The position numbers and the translations under genes were made by a program. DNA of 26,198 nucleotides from an uncultured Acetatifactor sp. (lineage in GTDB: Bacteria; Bacillota; Clostridia; Lachnospirales; Lachnospiraceae), in NCBI GenBank assembly GCA_910585805.1, contig CAJUFB010000055.1, positions 1 to 26,198 of the forward strand, written 5' to 3'. The notes beneath the pieces were generated by a model, which was not told the DNA's origin, did no database searches, and saw nothing but the letters and a program-made list of their open reading frames with translations. Every line of letters starts with the position of its first letter. Within the stretch, counting starts at the first letter, position 1. This document shows positions 1 through 8,213 of the stretch, in pieces.

Positions 1-47
<47 letters not shown>

Positions 48-266
48 AAAAGTCTGAAGCTTTTTAAAAAGCCTTCCTGCCAGATGTCTGGCTTTCCAGT
101 TTTGTTTTCTGGTTTACTGTCTTTAGGTTTTGTTCTCTGAAATTCTTTCAGGTCAGCACTTCCGCTTTCCTGATCTGGAATTTTCAGGGTTGCATTACTG
201 TTCATTTGTCAAGGTTCACTTTCACTCAATCGCTTTCGCTCTTGTTCGTTGTCTTCATCAGCAACT
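48..266 (-). promoter_or_regulatory. rRNA operon leader region
   Basis: This is the untranslated leader between the proximal promoter and the 16S 5' end. It holds a short hairpin (GCCAG 79-83 with CTGGC 88-92) and a TTGACA-like block at 207-212 without a convincing -10. No open reading frame of note occurs here. Leaders of rRNA operons usually carry processing and antitermination signals; I could not identify a boxA with confidence. Confidence 0.6.
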
Positions 267-271
267 CTGAT

Positions 272-300
272 AGGATATCATAAGTTTTTTCTTTTGTCAA
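272..300 (-). promoter_or_regulatory. rRNA promoter P2 (proximal)
   Basis: On the minus strand TTGACA (complement of 295-300) is followed after exactly 17 bases by TATCCT (complement of 272-277). It lies about 225 bases upstream of the 16S 5' end and is AT-rich upstream, as expected for a strong rRNA promoter. Confidence 0.8.
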
Positions 301-373
301 CAACTTTTTTCATTTTTTATTTTTTCTTTTTTGTTTCTTTGTCATCCCGTTGTTTCCCGCGACAACGAAAATT

Positions 374-402
374 AGTATATCACCACATATTCATCTTGTC
401 AA
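374..402 (-). promoter_or_regulatory. rRNA promoter P1 (distal)
   Basis: On the minus strand TTGACA (complement of 397-402) is followed after exactly 17 bases by TATACT (complement of 374-379). An A/T tract at about 403-440 lies directly upstream and could act as an UP element. Together with the second promoter about 100 bases downstream it forms the usual tandem rRNA promoter pair. Confidence 0.82.
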
Positions 403-477
403 CATAAATTTAAAAATTTTTACATTTTTTTCCAAAAAATTCTCCGGCGGCATTTTCTGCCCGCTATTTCCTGCGCC

Positions 478-522
478 TTAGCCAAAGTATCTTCCATTTA
501 CATATAGAAGTACTTTGGCTAA
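478..522. repeat. Large inverted repeat between integrase and rRNA promoters
   Basis: TTAGCCAAAGTA (478-489) and TACTTTGGCTAA (511-522) are perfect reverse complements. The stem continues with CTTC (491-494) against GAAG (507-510) after one bulged base, giving 16 pairs around a 12-base loop. It lies 35 bases past the integrase stop. There is no U-run on either strand, so a plain intrinsic terminator is not supported. It may be an attachment or recombinase-binding site, or an insulator hairpin ahead of the rRNA promoters. Confidence 0.75.
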
Positions 523-556
523 AACGGCAAATCTTGTCTCAGGTATCAGGTCCTGT

Positions 557-1576
557 TCAATCTACTGCATCAATGCAATCCTTTTTCTGCCGCATGGAAG
601 TATGCAGATAAAAATCCATGGTGGTGCGTGTGGAAGCATGCCCCAGAATGGAAGATACTGTTTTACAGTCAATCCCTTTTTCCAGGCACGCCGTTGCAAA
701 CCCATGCCTCATCGCATGAAAATTACAATCTTCCATATTACAATGGCGCAGGATCGTCTTGAATTTCTTCTGTACGTTCCGAGGTTCCGTACACATCTCA
801 TTTCCTGTAAGAATATACTGGGATTTCTCTTTTCTTTTATTTTGCAATGGCTGAACCAGATACTGCGGAATCGGAATTTCTCTCATGGATGTATGAGATT
901 TCGGAGTACGAATGTACAGAACAGTCCTGGGCTGGCCTTCCAGCGGGTCAGGATTCGGAATGCGGGATATTGTACGCCTGATGCTGATCGTATTTGAAGT
1001 AAAGTCTATATCCTCCCATTTCAGGCCGCATAACTCTCCGATACGTATCCCGGTACCTCTGCACAGAAGAATCGCGAGGGAGAAAATGGTATCCTTTTCC
1101 AAAAGGTACTCCTTCATTTCTAATGTCTCCTGTATCATCAACGCTCTTGATTCCGTCCTCCGGCAGCTGACGGTACAATAGACCAAGATCTCTCTCCGGA
1201 TCAGATTTGTCTGAACCCCGTATTTCATGATCGATTTGAATACAACCAGAACGGAACGCACCGTACTGTTTGCCAGTCCCTTCTGCTGGATGTTCTCCAT
1301 AAATGCAAGAACAGCCTCTCCGTTCAGCTCAGTCAGAGACATGGTGCCAAAATAAGGAAGAATATGCATTTTCATACAATAATAATAGCCGGAATAGGTA
1401 CTTTTCTTTATCATGCCATATCGTCCCTGAAGCCAGGTCAAAGCCAGGCCTTCCAGTGTATTGCAGGATATCCCGTGTTTTTCATTGTTTTGATATCGCT
1501 GTAAATAATGTACATCTGTTTCTTCCAGCACGCTTTTTAACCTGGAATCCTGCATTTCCTTATTTAATTCTTTCAT
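557..1576 (-). CDS. Tyrosine recombinase / integrase
   Basis: This 339-residue protein has the full phage-integrase architecture: a SAM-like N-terminal core-binding domain (about residues 38-130) and a C-terminal catalytic domain (about 150-330). All catalytic residues are visible: Arg178 in GIRIGE, Lys226 in TPKSH, His287-x-x-Arg290 in HAMRHGF, His313 in LGHAS and the nucleophile Tyr323 in DFYLH. Such enzymes integrate or excise mobile DNA by strand exchange through a phosphotyrosine. The ATG at 1574-1576 follows an AGGAGGG ribosome binding site (complement of 1588-1594) with an 11-base spacer. That site lies inside an inverted repeat. No excisionase or cargo is adjacent; the neighbours are the rRNA promoters (downstream) and yajC (upstream). 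It therefore looks like a solitary integrase, possibly the last gene of a degraded element or a chromosomal recombinase acting on nearby repeats. Confidence 0.93.
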   Translation of the reverse strand: MKELNKEMQDSRLKSVLEETDVHYLQRYQNNEKHGISCNTLEGLALTWLQGRYGMIKKSTYSGYYYCMKMHILPYFGTMSLTELNGEAVLAFMENIQQKGLANSTVRSVLVVFKSIMKYGVQTNLIRREILVYCTVSCRRTESRALMIQETLEMKEYLLEKDTIFSLAILLCRGTGIRIGELCGLKWEDIDFTSNTISIRRTISRIPNPDPLEGQPRTVLYIRTPKSHTSMREIPIPQYLVQPLQNKRKEKSQYILTGNEMCTEPRNVQKKFKTILRHCNMEDCNFHAMRHGFATACLEKGIDCKTVSSILGHASTRTTMDFYLHTSMRQKKDCIDAVD

Positions 1577-1587
1577 CTTTTGTATTG

Positions 1588-1629
1588 CCCTCCTTTGTAT
1601 AATATTACACAGGATATTATACAGGAGGG
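1588..1629 (-). promoter_or_regulatory. Inverted repeat covering the integrase ribosome binding site
   Basis: On the minus strand CCCTCCT plus GTATAATAT pairs with ATATTATAC plus AGGAGGG. That is 16 base pairs with a two-base AA bulge in the 3' arm and an 8-base loop (1606-1613). The 3' arm contains the Shine-Dalgarno sequence, so folding of the mRNA would hide it. The 5' arm contains TATAAT, so the repeat may also overlap the promoter. The inner 9-bp arms with an 8-base centre also have the geometry of a tyrosine recombinase core site. Confidence 0.7.
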
Positions 1630-1943
1630 TTCAGGGCGCTTCTCAATAAGCAATTTCCCACCGACGGGACAGACACAGTTTCCAGAAGGAACTGGAAACT
1701 GGTCTGCAGATTCGTCTTATCGTATATGGCGAGAGCCTGTGTTTCTGTTGTCCGAAAAAATAAAAAGTGCCGGAACAGCCTGAAAATATGGGCTATACCG
1801 ACATTTTATACTGCACATCAATGCAATCTGCTGTAAACCACAGCGAATGACCGCCGCCATATCTGCTCATCCTGAGCAGATATGTAAATTCCAGCAATCT
1901 TAAATATAGAACTTTCCGGAGAAGATGATCCGAATTCCAGGTG
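1630..1943. other. Intergenic region with two perfect hairpins
   Basis: No gene is supported in this stretch between integrase and yajC. CAGTTTCCAG (1676-1685) pairs with CTGGAAACTG (1692-1701) across 6 bases. CATATCTGCTCA (1858-1869) pairs with TGAGCAGATATG (1873-1884) across 3 bases. The second is a 12-bp perfect stem located 60 bases past the yajC stop. It could end the yajC transcript but lacks a U-run. Confidence 0.6.
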
Positions 1944-2270
1944 TTAATTCTCCCCGGCTTTTTCCACGCGGCTGATCGCTGATTTCTCCATCGGGATACG
2001 GCAGTTCTTATTGCTGCCAAATTCCACGATCACCATATCATCTTTAATATCAATCACAATTCCGTAGAAGCCTGATGTAGTCAGAACACAGTCCCCGACC
2101 TCCAATGCCGAGAGCATGGCCGACACTCTCTTCTTTTCTTTGCTTTGAGGTCTTATCATGAAAAACCACATTGCACCGATGACAACGGCATACATAAGGA
2201 GCACACTGAGCAGACTAAGCCCACCTGCCCCTGCTGCCGCCGCATCACCTTCTGTTAATAAGATACCCAT
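1944..2270 (-). CDS. yajC: YajC family, preprotein translocase accessory subunit
   Basis: The protein has 108 residues, the usual length for YajC. A single membrane segment spans about residues 18-38. The family hallmark follows directly (FMIRPQSKEKKR, 36-48), then the small cytoplasmic domain with the typical LEVGDCVLTTSGFYGIV stretch. In bacteria YajC associates with SecDF at the Sec translocon; it is not essential. The ATG is preceded by GGAGGAAAG with ideal spacing. Neither tgt nor secDF is adjacent, and the gene has its own promoter, so it appears to be transcribed alone. Confidence 0.93.
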   Translation of the reverse strand: MGILLTEGDAAAAGAGGLSLLSVLLMYAVVIGAMWFFMIRPQSKEKKRVSAMLSALEVGDCVLTTSGFYGIVIDIKDDMVIVEFGSNKNCRIPMEKSAISRVEKAGEN

Positions 2271-2334
2271 CTTTCCTCCATTCCGACGTCAGACGTCTGT
2301 ATTGATTTTTGACCACTAATTCACCTAGTAAACT

Positions 2335-2363
2335 ATGATACACAAAAACAGACTGTTGGTCAA
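2335..2363 (-). promoter_or_regulatory. yajC promoter
   Basis: Minus-strand TTGACC (complement of 2358-2363) and TATCAT (complement of 2335-2340) are separated by 17 bases. Transcription should start near 2328, giving a leader of about 57 bases. The -35 lies in TGGTCAA (2357-2363), which is matched by an inverted copy TTGACCA at 2309-2315, and a palindrome CAGACGTCTG sits at 2290-2299; either could be an operator. Confidence 0.65.
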
Positions 2364-2462
2364 GTTATAAATCCGGTTTTGCCGATTAAATTTGCATTTT
2401 CAGGGCTATACTGCATTATCTGCTCTTACAGAGGATCTTACCAAACAACGGATATCATATTT

Positions 2463-2880
2463 TCAGTCAAACAAAATCTCCTCCACCGTTACAAAGGTAT
2501 ACCCCTCCTCCAGCAGCTCGTCAATAGCCTTCAACGCTGCCGTCACTGAGGTGTCATAATAATCATGCATTAAAATAATGTCATTCTCCCCGGTCTTGCT
2601 GACGATTTTCTCTGTAATCCGCCCCACGTTCCGGGAACTCCAGTCCAGCGGATCCACCGTCCAGAGCACCGGGAACATGTTCAGCTCCTTCTCGAAGCTC
2701 CTGTCCCAGGAGCCATAGGGCGGACGCACATACTGCACTTCCTCCCCGGTGATTTCCTTCAGTATCTCATTTGTCTTTATCAGTTCATCCTTGAATTTGT
2801 CCCGGTTGTTCTTCGTCAGCTGGATGTGGCTGTATGTGTGGTTGCCAATCAGATGGCCCTCGGCTCGTGTCAAGACATAC
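2463..2880 (-). pseudogene. Polysaccharide deacetylase, C-terminal part (cut by element)
   Basis: The frame encodes the C-terminal two thirds of a NodB-type polysaccharide deacetylase. Visible features are the metal-binding His-x4-His in GNHTYSH, the RPPYG motif, the VDPLDW segment and LMHD. These enzymes remove acetyl groups from peptidoglycan or other cell-envelope polysaccharides. The N-terminal strand with the catalytic TFDD motif is missing. Before AEGHLIGNH the reading becomes unrelated sequence shared with the end of the serine recombinase region, so family similarity ends near 2865-2880. The missing N-terminal half was not seen elsewhere in the window. The open frame continues to 2942 only by chance. 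Confidence 0.82.
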
Positions 2881-2919
2881 ATAAAAAAATATGTTTCCCA
2901 AACGTCTGAAAATGCTCCG
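2864..2919. mobile_element. Probable left end (attL) of the serine-recombinase element
   Basis: Similarity to the deacetylase stops here, and the last recombinase stop codon lies at 2920. Large serine recombinase genes commonly sit at the very end of their element, next to the attachment site. A short inverted repeat (ACATA and TATGT around an A-run, about 2876-2892) lies inside. The exact crossover dinucleotide cannot be fixed without the other end. Confidence 0.5.
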
Positions 2920-4446
2920 TCAATCCTTGAAGTTCCAAACAATCTCTATGGCATTTTCCTTAGCAACCCTGATTTCCTTCACAAGCTCTTCCAGCATCTC
3001 ACGCGTCAGTTCCTTCACAAAAGCATACCGTCCTAAATCCACTGTCTCCCTGCTCTTGCTTTGTGCAGTCTCTGCAAGTTTATCAGATATTTCTTTATAC
3101 TGCACGATAACTTCCTCCTGCCTCGCTGATATCTCCCCTTTCCTAGAGAGATATTCCTGCTTCTGGATACGTCCCTCTGCGTAATCCTCAAAAGCCGCTG
3201 CCTGTCTGGCTTTGCACCTGTCCGCCTCCTTTTGGCATTCCCTGAGTTTTTCCTGTAGGATACTCTGCTCTGTCCGGCCATCCTGCCGTGTCTCTCCGGG
3301 CTGACCTATAAGCCGTATCTGGATTTTCAGGGATTCTAACAGGCTATCCTCCAGTTCTTTCTCCCCTATTCTGACACATGCACAGGGAGCCTCCGGCAGC
3401 ACCTTCCTTGTGGTGCAGTAATAATACGTCTCTTTCCCGCTTTTCGACAATGCCCTGCCACAGTATGCACATTTCAGCAGTCCCCGGAAACGCTGATACG
3501 GTTTCCTAGGGGCTTTCGTATGGTTATAATGCTTCAACACAGTCTGCGCCTGTTCAAACAGCTCTTTCGACACAAGGGCCTCATGGGCATTTTCCGCTAT
3601 GATCCACTCTTCTTTAGGTAAGAGTTTGGAGATTTTTGCAGAAACATCTTCTTTTGCCCTTGTATGGCTGATCAGCTTGCCCGTATAACGTTCATCACAT
3701 ATTGTGCGGCGCACATTTTCCCGGGTCCAGCATGTCATATCTCCTGCCACCCGCCAGCTATGCCCTGCGTCTGTATGATTTTCCCTCCGATACATCAGCG
3801 GTGAAGGGATGCCCTCATGGTTTAATTCCTTTGCGATAGCTGTTGGTGTAATGCCTTCCGCCGCCATCCGAAAAATCCGGCGCACTACTTCTGCCGCAGG
3901 CACGTCAATCTCCAGCTTACCCCTTGCCGTCTTTGACCTCTTGTATCCGTAAAAGGCTATGATTCCCTGATACTCGCCTCCCCGCATCTTCGCATGCTTG
4001 ACGGCTCGGATCTTCTCCGACACATCCCGGCTGTACATCTCGTAAACCAGTGCCTTTAGCGACACATCCAATCCAACGGAGCTGCCCAGCCCCTGACCGC
4101 TGTCGTAACCCTCATTAACAGCAATGAATCTCACTCCCAGAAACGGAAATATCTGATCCAGATAATCCCCCACTTCCACCAAATTACGTCCAAACCGGGA
4201 AAAATCCTTTACAATGATGCAGTTTACCGTATTTCCTGCCAGGGCAAGGAGTTTCTGTATGCCGGGACGCTCAAAGCTGACGCCGCTGTACCCATCGTCA
4301 TAAAACTCCAGCACGCTCCAGTTCTCAAACTCTTCATGGCTTTTGACATAATCCATAAGGAGTGCCCTTTGGTTTCCGATACTGTAGCTTTCCCCCTCAT
4401 GGGCATCCTCGTTGGAAAGGCGCATATAAAGTGCAATGGTCTTCAT
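2920..4446 (-). CDS. Large serine recombinase (third of three)
   Basis: The 508-residue protein begins with a resolvase catalytic domain: nucleophile Ser11 in YMRLSNED, then VKDFSRFGRNLVEVGDYLDQIFP. A Recombinase domain (about 165-270), a zinc ribbon (CAYC near 330, second Cys pair near 350-360) and a C-terminal coiled coil follow. Family members integrate and excise mobile elements at short attachment sites through a phosphoserine link. The ATG at 4444-4446 overlaps the stop of the preceding recombinase (ATGA), so translation is probably coupled. It is the shortest of the three and lies nearest the element end. Confidence 0.93.
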   Translation of the reverse strand: MKTIALYMRLSNEDAHEGESYSIGNQRALLMDYVKSHEEFENWSVLEFYDDGYSGVSFERPGIQKLLALAGNTVNCIIVKDFSRFGRNLVEVGDYLDQIFPFLGVRFIAVNEGYDSGQGLGSSVGLDVSLKALVYEMYSRDVSEKIRAVKHAKMRGGEYQGIIAFYGYKRSKTARGKLEIDVPAAEVVRRIFRMAAEGITPTAIAKELNHEGIPSPLMYRRENHTDAGHSWRVAGDMTCWTRENVRRTICDERYTGKLISHTRAKEDVSAKISKLLPKEEWIIAENAHEALVSKELFEQAQTVLKHYNHTKAPRKPYQRFRGLLKCAYCGRALSKSGKETYYYCTTRKVLPEAPCACVRIGEKELEDSLLESLKIQIRLIGQPGETRQDGRTEQSILQEKLRECQKEADRCKARQAAAFEDYAEGRIQKQEYLSRKGEISARQEEVIVQYKEISDKLAETAQSKSRETVDLGRYAFVKELTREMLEELVKEIRVAKENAIEIVWNFKD

Positions 4447-6200
4447 GCTTCTGCCTCCTCCCCAATATTTTGGCTTTCATCTGCCTCTCCCCTTTTTTCA
4501 AAGTTTTGTGCTTCCTGAAACAGTCTTGCAAATTCATCCTGAAAATTCCAGGTTATCTCCACTTCATTATACCCGGATACCCTGATTTGTTTTACCAGCT
4601 CCACTGCCATCTGCCGGGAAAGCTCTAACTTCTCCCCGCTTACCATTCTTTTCTGATACATCTTAAGGGTTGTTATCCACTTATTCTGCGGGGAGAGCGC
4701 CTTAATTCCCTGCCGCTCTTCCTTTTCCGCTTCTTCCAGCTCCCCCCGCAGCCTTTCCGCTTCTTCCTCATACTGCCGTTTCAGGGACAGATACTCCGTT
4801 TCCGTCAGGGTATGATCGCTCAACGATTCATACAGGGAACCCCGCAGGGATATGTTGCGCTTGATTTTCTGCTGCAGCTGTTTCTTCCTCTCTGAAATCT
4901 CCTTTCCCTTCTCCTGGAATTCCGGCTTCTTCTGCAGCCGTTCCAGCATTCCTTCCAGCTCCACGGCCAGTCCGATCTGCACTTGCAGGGACTGCAGGAT
5001 ACATTCCTTCAGTTCGGGCTCACCCACACTTTTGATGCTGCATCCCTGCCCGCCCAGATTTTCCGCATAAACCCTGCAGTTAAATACATACCTGGGCGTA
5101 CCTGCGGGCGACACACTTTTGTAACGCATCATTTTAGTGCCACAGTCCCTGCAGACGAGGAATCCTTTCAGGATATTTTCCGTGGTTTCATATTTTCCCC
5201 TTATTTTCCGGGATTCCTGGCATCGCTGCTCAACCAGCTCCTGCACCCTGTCAAAGGTTTCCTGGTCAATAATTCCCTCATGCGTGTTTTTTACAATGAC
5301 CCAGTCCTCCCGGGCCGTCTTCTTCAAGGGGATGCCGTCACTTAAGGACTCCTTTACCTTCCCCTGGGCCGTATGCCCTGCATAAGCCGGATTTTGCAGC
5401 ATGAACCGGATATGGTATGCCTTCCATATGGCGCTGACACCGGAGGGTTTATCCTTCCTGTTGCCATGTCGGTAATGGAACATAGGCGGAGAAAGAATTC
5501 CCCCATCGTTCAGCCGCCTCGCGATCTGTGCCATGCCGTGTCCTTCCAGTCTCCACCGAAAAATATCCCTTATCACCGGCGCCGTTTCCTGATCTACCAC
5601 CAGTCTGTGTCTGTCTTCTCTGGAGCGCAGATATCCATAAGGCGGATGCCCGCTGGTCATCTGGCCTTTTGCGCGCATAGTCTCAAAAGTGGAGTTAATC
5701 TTCCGAGAAATGTCTTTTGCGTATAAATCATTTACCAGGTTCTTTAGGGACACCACCATCTCATCCGCATCCCCGGACAGGGTATCGTATCCATCATTCA
5801 CCGCCACCAGACGAATACCCATGTAGGGGAATATCTTTTCCAGGTAATACCCGGTCTCCACATAATTACGTCCAAAGCGGGATAAATCCTTTACAACAAT
5901 ACAGTCTATTTTCCTGTGCCGCACCTCATCCATCATCTTCTCAAACCCGGGCCGTTCAAAGTCGGTTCCGGTTTCACCGTTATCACAGAACACGGCTGTA
6001 AGCCGCATATCCGGCTGCTTTTCAATGTATTTTTCCAGCATGTAGCGCTGTGTGGATATGGACTCCCGGTTCTTTTCCAGATTATCCCCCTCCACGGACA
6101 GGCGTACATAAGCCGCCACATTGTATATCCTTTCCGGGATAACAGCCAGACATCTCTTACCTTCTCCCGATATGGCGGCTTTCCTGCTCACTCTTGCCAT
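4443..6200 (-). CDS. Large serine recombinase (second of three)
   Basis: The 585-residue protein has an N-terminal extension before the resolvase domain, placing the nucleophile at Ser35 in AYVRLSVEG. The DLSRFGRNYVETGYYLEKIFP signature follows, then the Recombinase domain (about 190-300), a zinc ribbon (CRDCGTKM near 354 and CRVYAENLGGQGC) and a long Glu/Arg-rich coiled coil (about 420-510). Its start overlaps the end of the upstream recombinase by 13 bases and its stop overlaps the next start. It is not a copy of either neighbour, which argues for three specialised subunits rather than recent duplication. Confidence 0.93.
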   Translation of the reverse strand: MARVSRKAAISGEGKRCLAVIPERIYNVAAYVRLSVEGDNLEKNRESISTQRYMLEKYIEKQPDMRLTAVFCDNGETGTDFERPGFEKMMDEVRHRKIDCIVVKDLSRFGRNYVETGYYLEKIFPYMGIRLVAVNDGYDTLSGDADEMVVSLKNLVNDLYAKDISRKINSTFETMRAKGQMTSGHPPYGYLRSREDRHRLVVDQETAPVIRDIFRWRLEGHGMAQIARRLNDGGILSPPMFHYRHGNRKDKPSGVSAIWKAYHIRFMLQNPAYAGHTAQGKVKESLSDGIPLKKTAREDWVIVKNTHEGIIDQETFDRVQELVEQRCQESRKIRGKYETTENILKGFLVCRDCGTKMMRYKSVSPAGTPRYVFNCRVYAENLGGQGCSIKSVGEPELKECILQSLQVQIGLAVELEGMLERLQKKPEFQEKGKEISERKKQLQQKIKRNISLRGSLYESLSDHTLTETEYLSLKRQYEEEAERLRGELEEAEKEERQGIKALSPQNKWITTLKMYQKRMVSGEKLELSRQMAVELVKQIRVSGYNEVEITWNFQDEFARLFQEAQNFEKRGEADESQNIGEEAEA

Positions 6201-7888
6201 CCTACATCACCTCCCTTTCTGGGGGCGATTGCCTCTGCTCCGGATGCAATGCTGAGTAGCTGTATTTTCTCCACGCTCTCTATGAACGACAGAGCCCGCT
6301 CATAGCTGTCCTGATACTTAAACCTGATCTGGATACGGCAGTCCTCACAGACTTCTATCCTGTCAATCAAAGTAACCGCTATATGCCGCGTCAGTCCGGT
6401 CAGATTCTGGTATTTCTTAAACTGTTCGATCCAGTATGTTCCGCCTGTGCGGCTCTGAAGCAGATTTTCCATCTCTTCCCGGAGCCTGGCCATTGCCGCC
6501 TGCGCTTCCTGGAGCTTCCCGTCATACAATGCTTTCAGTTCCAGGTACTCCCCCTTATCCACCAGCCCATCCATCAGGGACTCATACAGGGAAGTCTTCA
6601 ATCGGGAATACTTATCTACCTCTTCCTGCCTCTTCAAAAGCTGCCGGTCCGCTTTTTCCACCTCCGCCTGACGGTAAGGAAGCGTCTCTATGTATGCAAG
6701 GATGCGCTCCATATCTGCTGTCTGGGCAATATGCTGTTTCAGCGCAAGGAACACTGACTGTTCCAGCTGCCCGCCGCTTACCCTATGGCTGCTGCATTTC
6801 CCATTGGTGCGGTTATTGCCACACATATAGTACACATAGGTCTTTCCATTCCGGCACACACTGTTGCGCACCATGCTAAAGCCGCAGTCTGCGCAGAACA
6901 CCAGACCAGAGAGCAGATACACCGTCTCTTCCTTTGGTGCCACCCGGGTATCCTGCAGCAGGAGCCGCTCCACCGCGAGGAAATCTTCCCTGTCAATAAT
7001 GGGCTCATGGCTGTCCTCCACCCGCGCCCATTCCTCCCGGGGCTTCAACAGCGTTTTCTTGACCTTATGGTTGGGTGTAGTCCTTTTCCCCTGCACCATG
7101 GTTCCGATATAGAGTTCATTGCGCAGGATGCGGCCCACTGCCACTGCCGTCCATCTGGCTCTTGTGTTTACCTGAAAGCCGGACTGATACCGCATCCCGC
7201 AGAACCGCTTGTATTCCATGGGGGACAGCTCCCCCCGGTCGTTCAGCCGGTCCGCTATCCGCTGCTGGCTTACGCCCTCCAGCTTCCATTTGAAAATGTC
7301 CTTCACCACTCCGGCAGCATATTCATCCACCACCAGCCTATGGTGGTCAGCCGGGTCCTTTCCATATCCGTACACGGCAAAGGAGCCGATGAAATCCCCC
7401 TTCTTACGTTTGGTTTCCAGCTGGCTCCTGACCTTTACCGAGATATCCCTGCAGTAGGCATCGTTGATCAGGTTCTTGAAGGGGATCAGGATCCGGTCTG
7501 AGGAAGTCCTGCCTTTTGCGCTGTCAAAGCCGTCATTGACGGCAATGAAGCGCACCCCCAGGGTCGGGAAAATCTGGTCGATGTAACGCCCGGCCTCCAC
7601 AAAATTCCTGCCGAACCGGGACAGATCCTTGACCACCACGCAGTCAATGCGGCCTGCCTCAATCTCCCGGACCATCCTCTGGAAATTCGGGCGCTCAAAG
7701 TCTGCTCCGCTGTAGCCGTCATCCGCCCACTCCCCGCAGACTTCTATGTCCGGCTTATCCTCCAGGAATGCCCTGATAAGCTCCTTCTGGTTTACGATGC
7801 TGTCGCTCTCCTCCTTGTCGCCGTCCTCTTTGGACAGGCGCACATAGACAGCGGCATGGTATATCCGGTCTGTTTTTAAATTTTCCAT
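6188..7888 (-). CDS. Large serine recombinase (first of three)
   Basis: The 566-residue protein has its nucleophile at Ser19 in VYVRLSKED, followed by VVKDLSRFGRNFVEAGRYIDQIFP, a Recombinase domain (about 160-290), a zinc ribbon (CADCGFSM, then CGNNRTNGKC) and a coiled coil before the C-terminus. The ATG at 7886-7888 has a GGAGG ribosome binding site 7 bases upstream. It is first in a three-gene operon driven by the promoter at 7964-7992. Sets of three consecutive serine recombinases are known from some integrative conjugative elements of Firmicutes (for example the Tn1806 type in streptococci). This set probably belongs to such an element. Confidence 0.94.
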   Translation of the reverse strand: MENLKTDRIYHAAVYVRLSKEDGDKEESDSIVNQKELIRAFLEDKPDIEVCGEWADDGYSGADFERPNFQRMVREIEAGRIDCVVVKDLSRFGRNFVEAGRYIDQIFPTLGVRFIAVNDGFDSAKGRTSSDRILIPFKNLINDAYCRDISVKVRSQLETKRKKGDFIGSFAVYGYGKDPADHHRLVVDEYAAGVVKDIFKWKLEGVSQQRIADRLNDRGELSPMEYKRFCGMRYQSGFQVNTRARWTAVAVGRILRNELYIGTMVQGKRTTPNHKVKKTLLKPREEWARVEDSHEPIIDREDFLAVERLLLQDTRVAPKEETVYLLSGLVFCADCGFSMVRNSVCRNGKTYVYYMCGNNRTNGKCSSHRVSGGQLEQSVFLALKQHIAQTADMERILAYIETLPYRQAEVEKADRQLLKRQEEVDKYSRLKTSLYESLMDGLVDKGEYLELKALYDGKLQEAQAAMARLREEMENLLQSRTGGTYWIEQFKKYQNLTGLTRHIAVTLIDRIEVCEDCRIQIRFKYQDSYERALSFIESVEKIQLLSIASGAEAIAPRKGGDVGWQE

Positions 7889-7963
7889 GGCGGTACCTCC
7901 AATGTAAAAAATTTCCGTTAAAACTTTTCACAATGGGCCCACCGGTCTGCTTATTTAAGCAGG

Positions 7964-8009
7964 ATTGTAACACTTTAAAGCGTGAAAGTCAAGCCTCCGG
8001 GTGAAAGTC
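7964..8009 (-). promoter_or_regulatory. Recombinase operon promoter with direct-repeat operator candidate
   Basis: Minus-strand TTGACT (complement of 7987-7992) and TACAAT (complement of 7964-7969) are spaced by 17 bases. The transcript leader would be about 70 bases. GTGAAAGTC occurs twice on the plus strand (7982-7990 and 8001-8009), 19 bases apart start to start. These copies overlap and flank the -35, as expected for a repressor site. The rest of the gap from 7889 to 8213 holds only AT-rich sequence without a supported gene. Confidence 0.75.
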
Positions 8010-8213
8010 GTCCCTCTTTTGTCATTTTCATCTCCCTATGGAATTTTTTCCACAGAATAATTTTTTTATTGCGCAGTTTTCAAATAAAATTGCTTATATA
8101 AGGAAACCAATCGGAATATTCTTATGGGGAAGCTCCCGCAGGAATCTTTCCATAAAAAACTTACCGCACATAGTCTGGAAATATCCTCTGCTGTCCAGAC
8201 ATCCGATCATGCT

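Noticed and set aside
1858..1884. Terminator for yajC
   Set aside because: The stem is perfect but no U-run follows on the minus strand; kept only as a hairpin.
6383..7501. Several plus-strand frames opposite the serine recombinase genes
   Set aside because: They are antisense shadows of well-supported recombinase genes and have no domains or ribosome binding sites.
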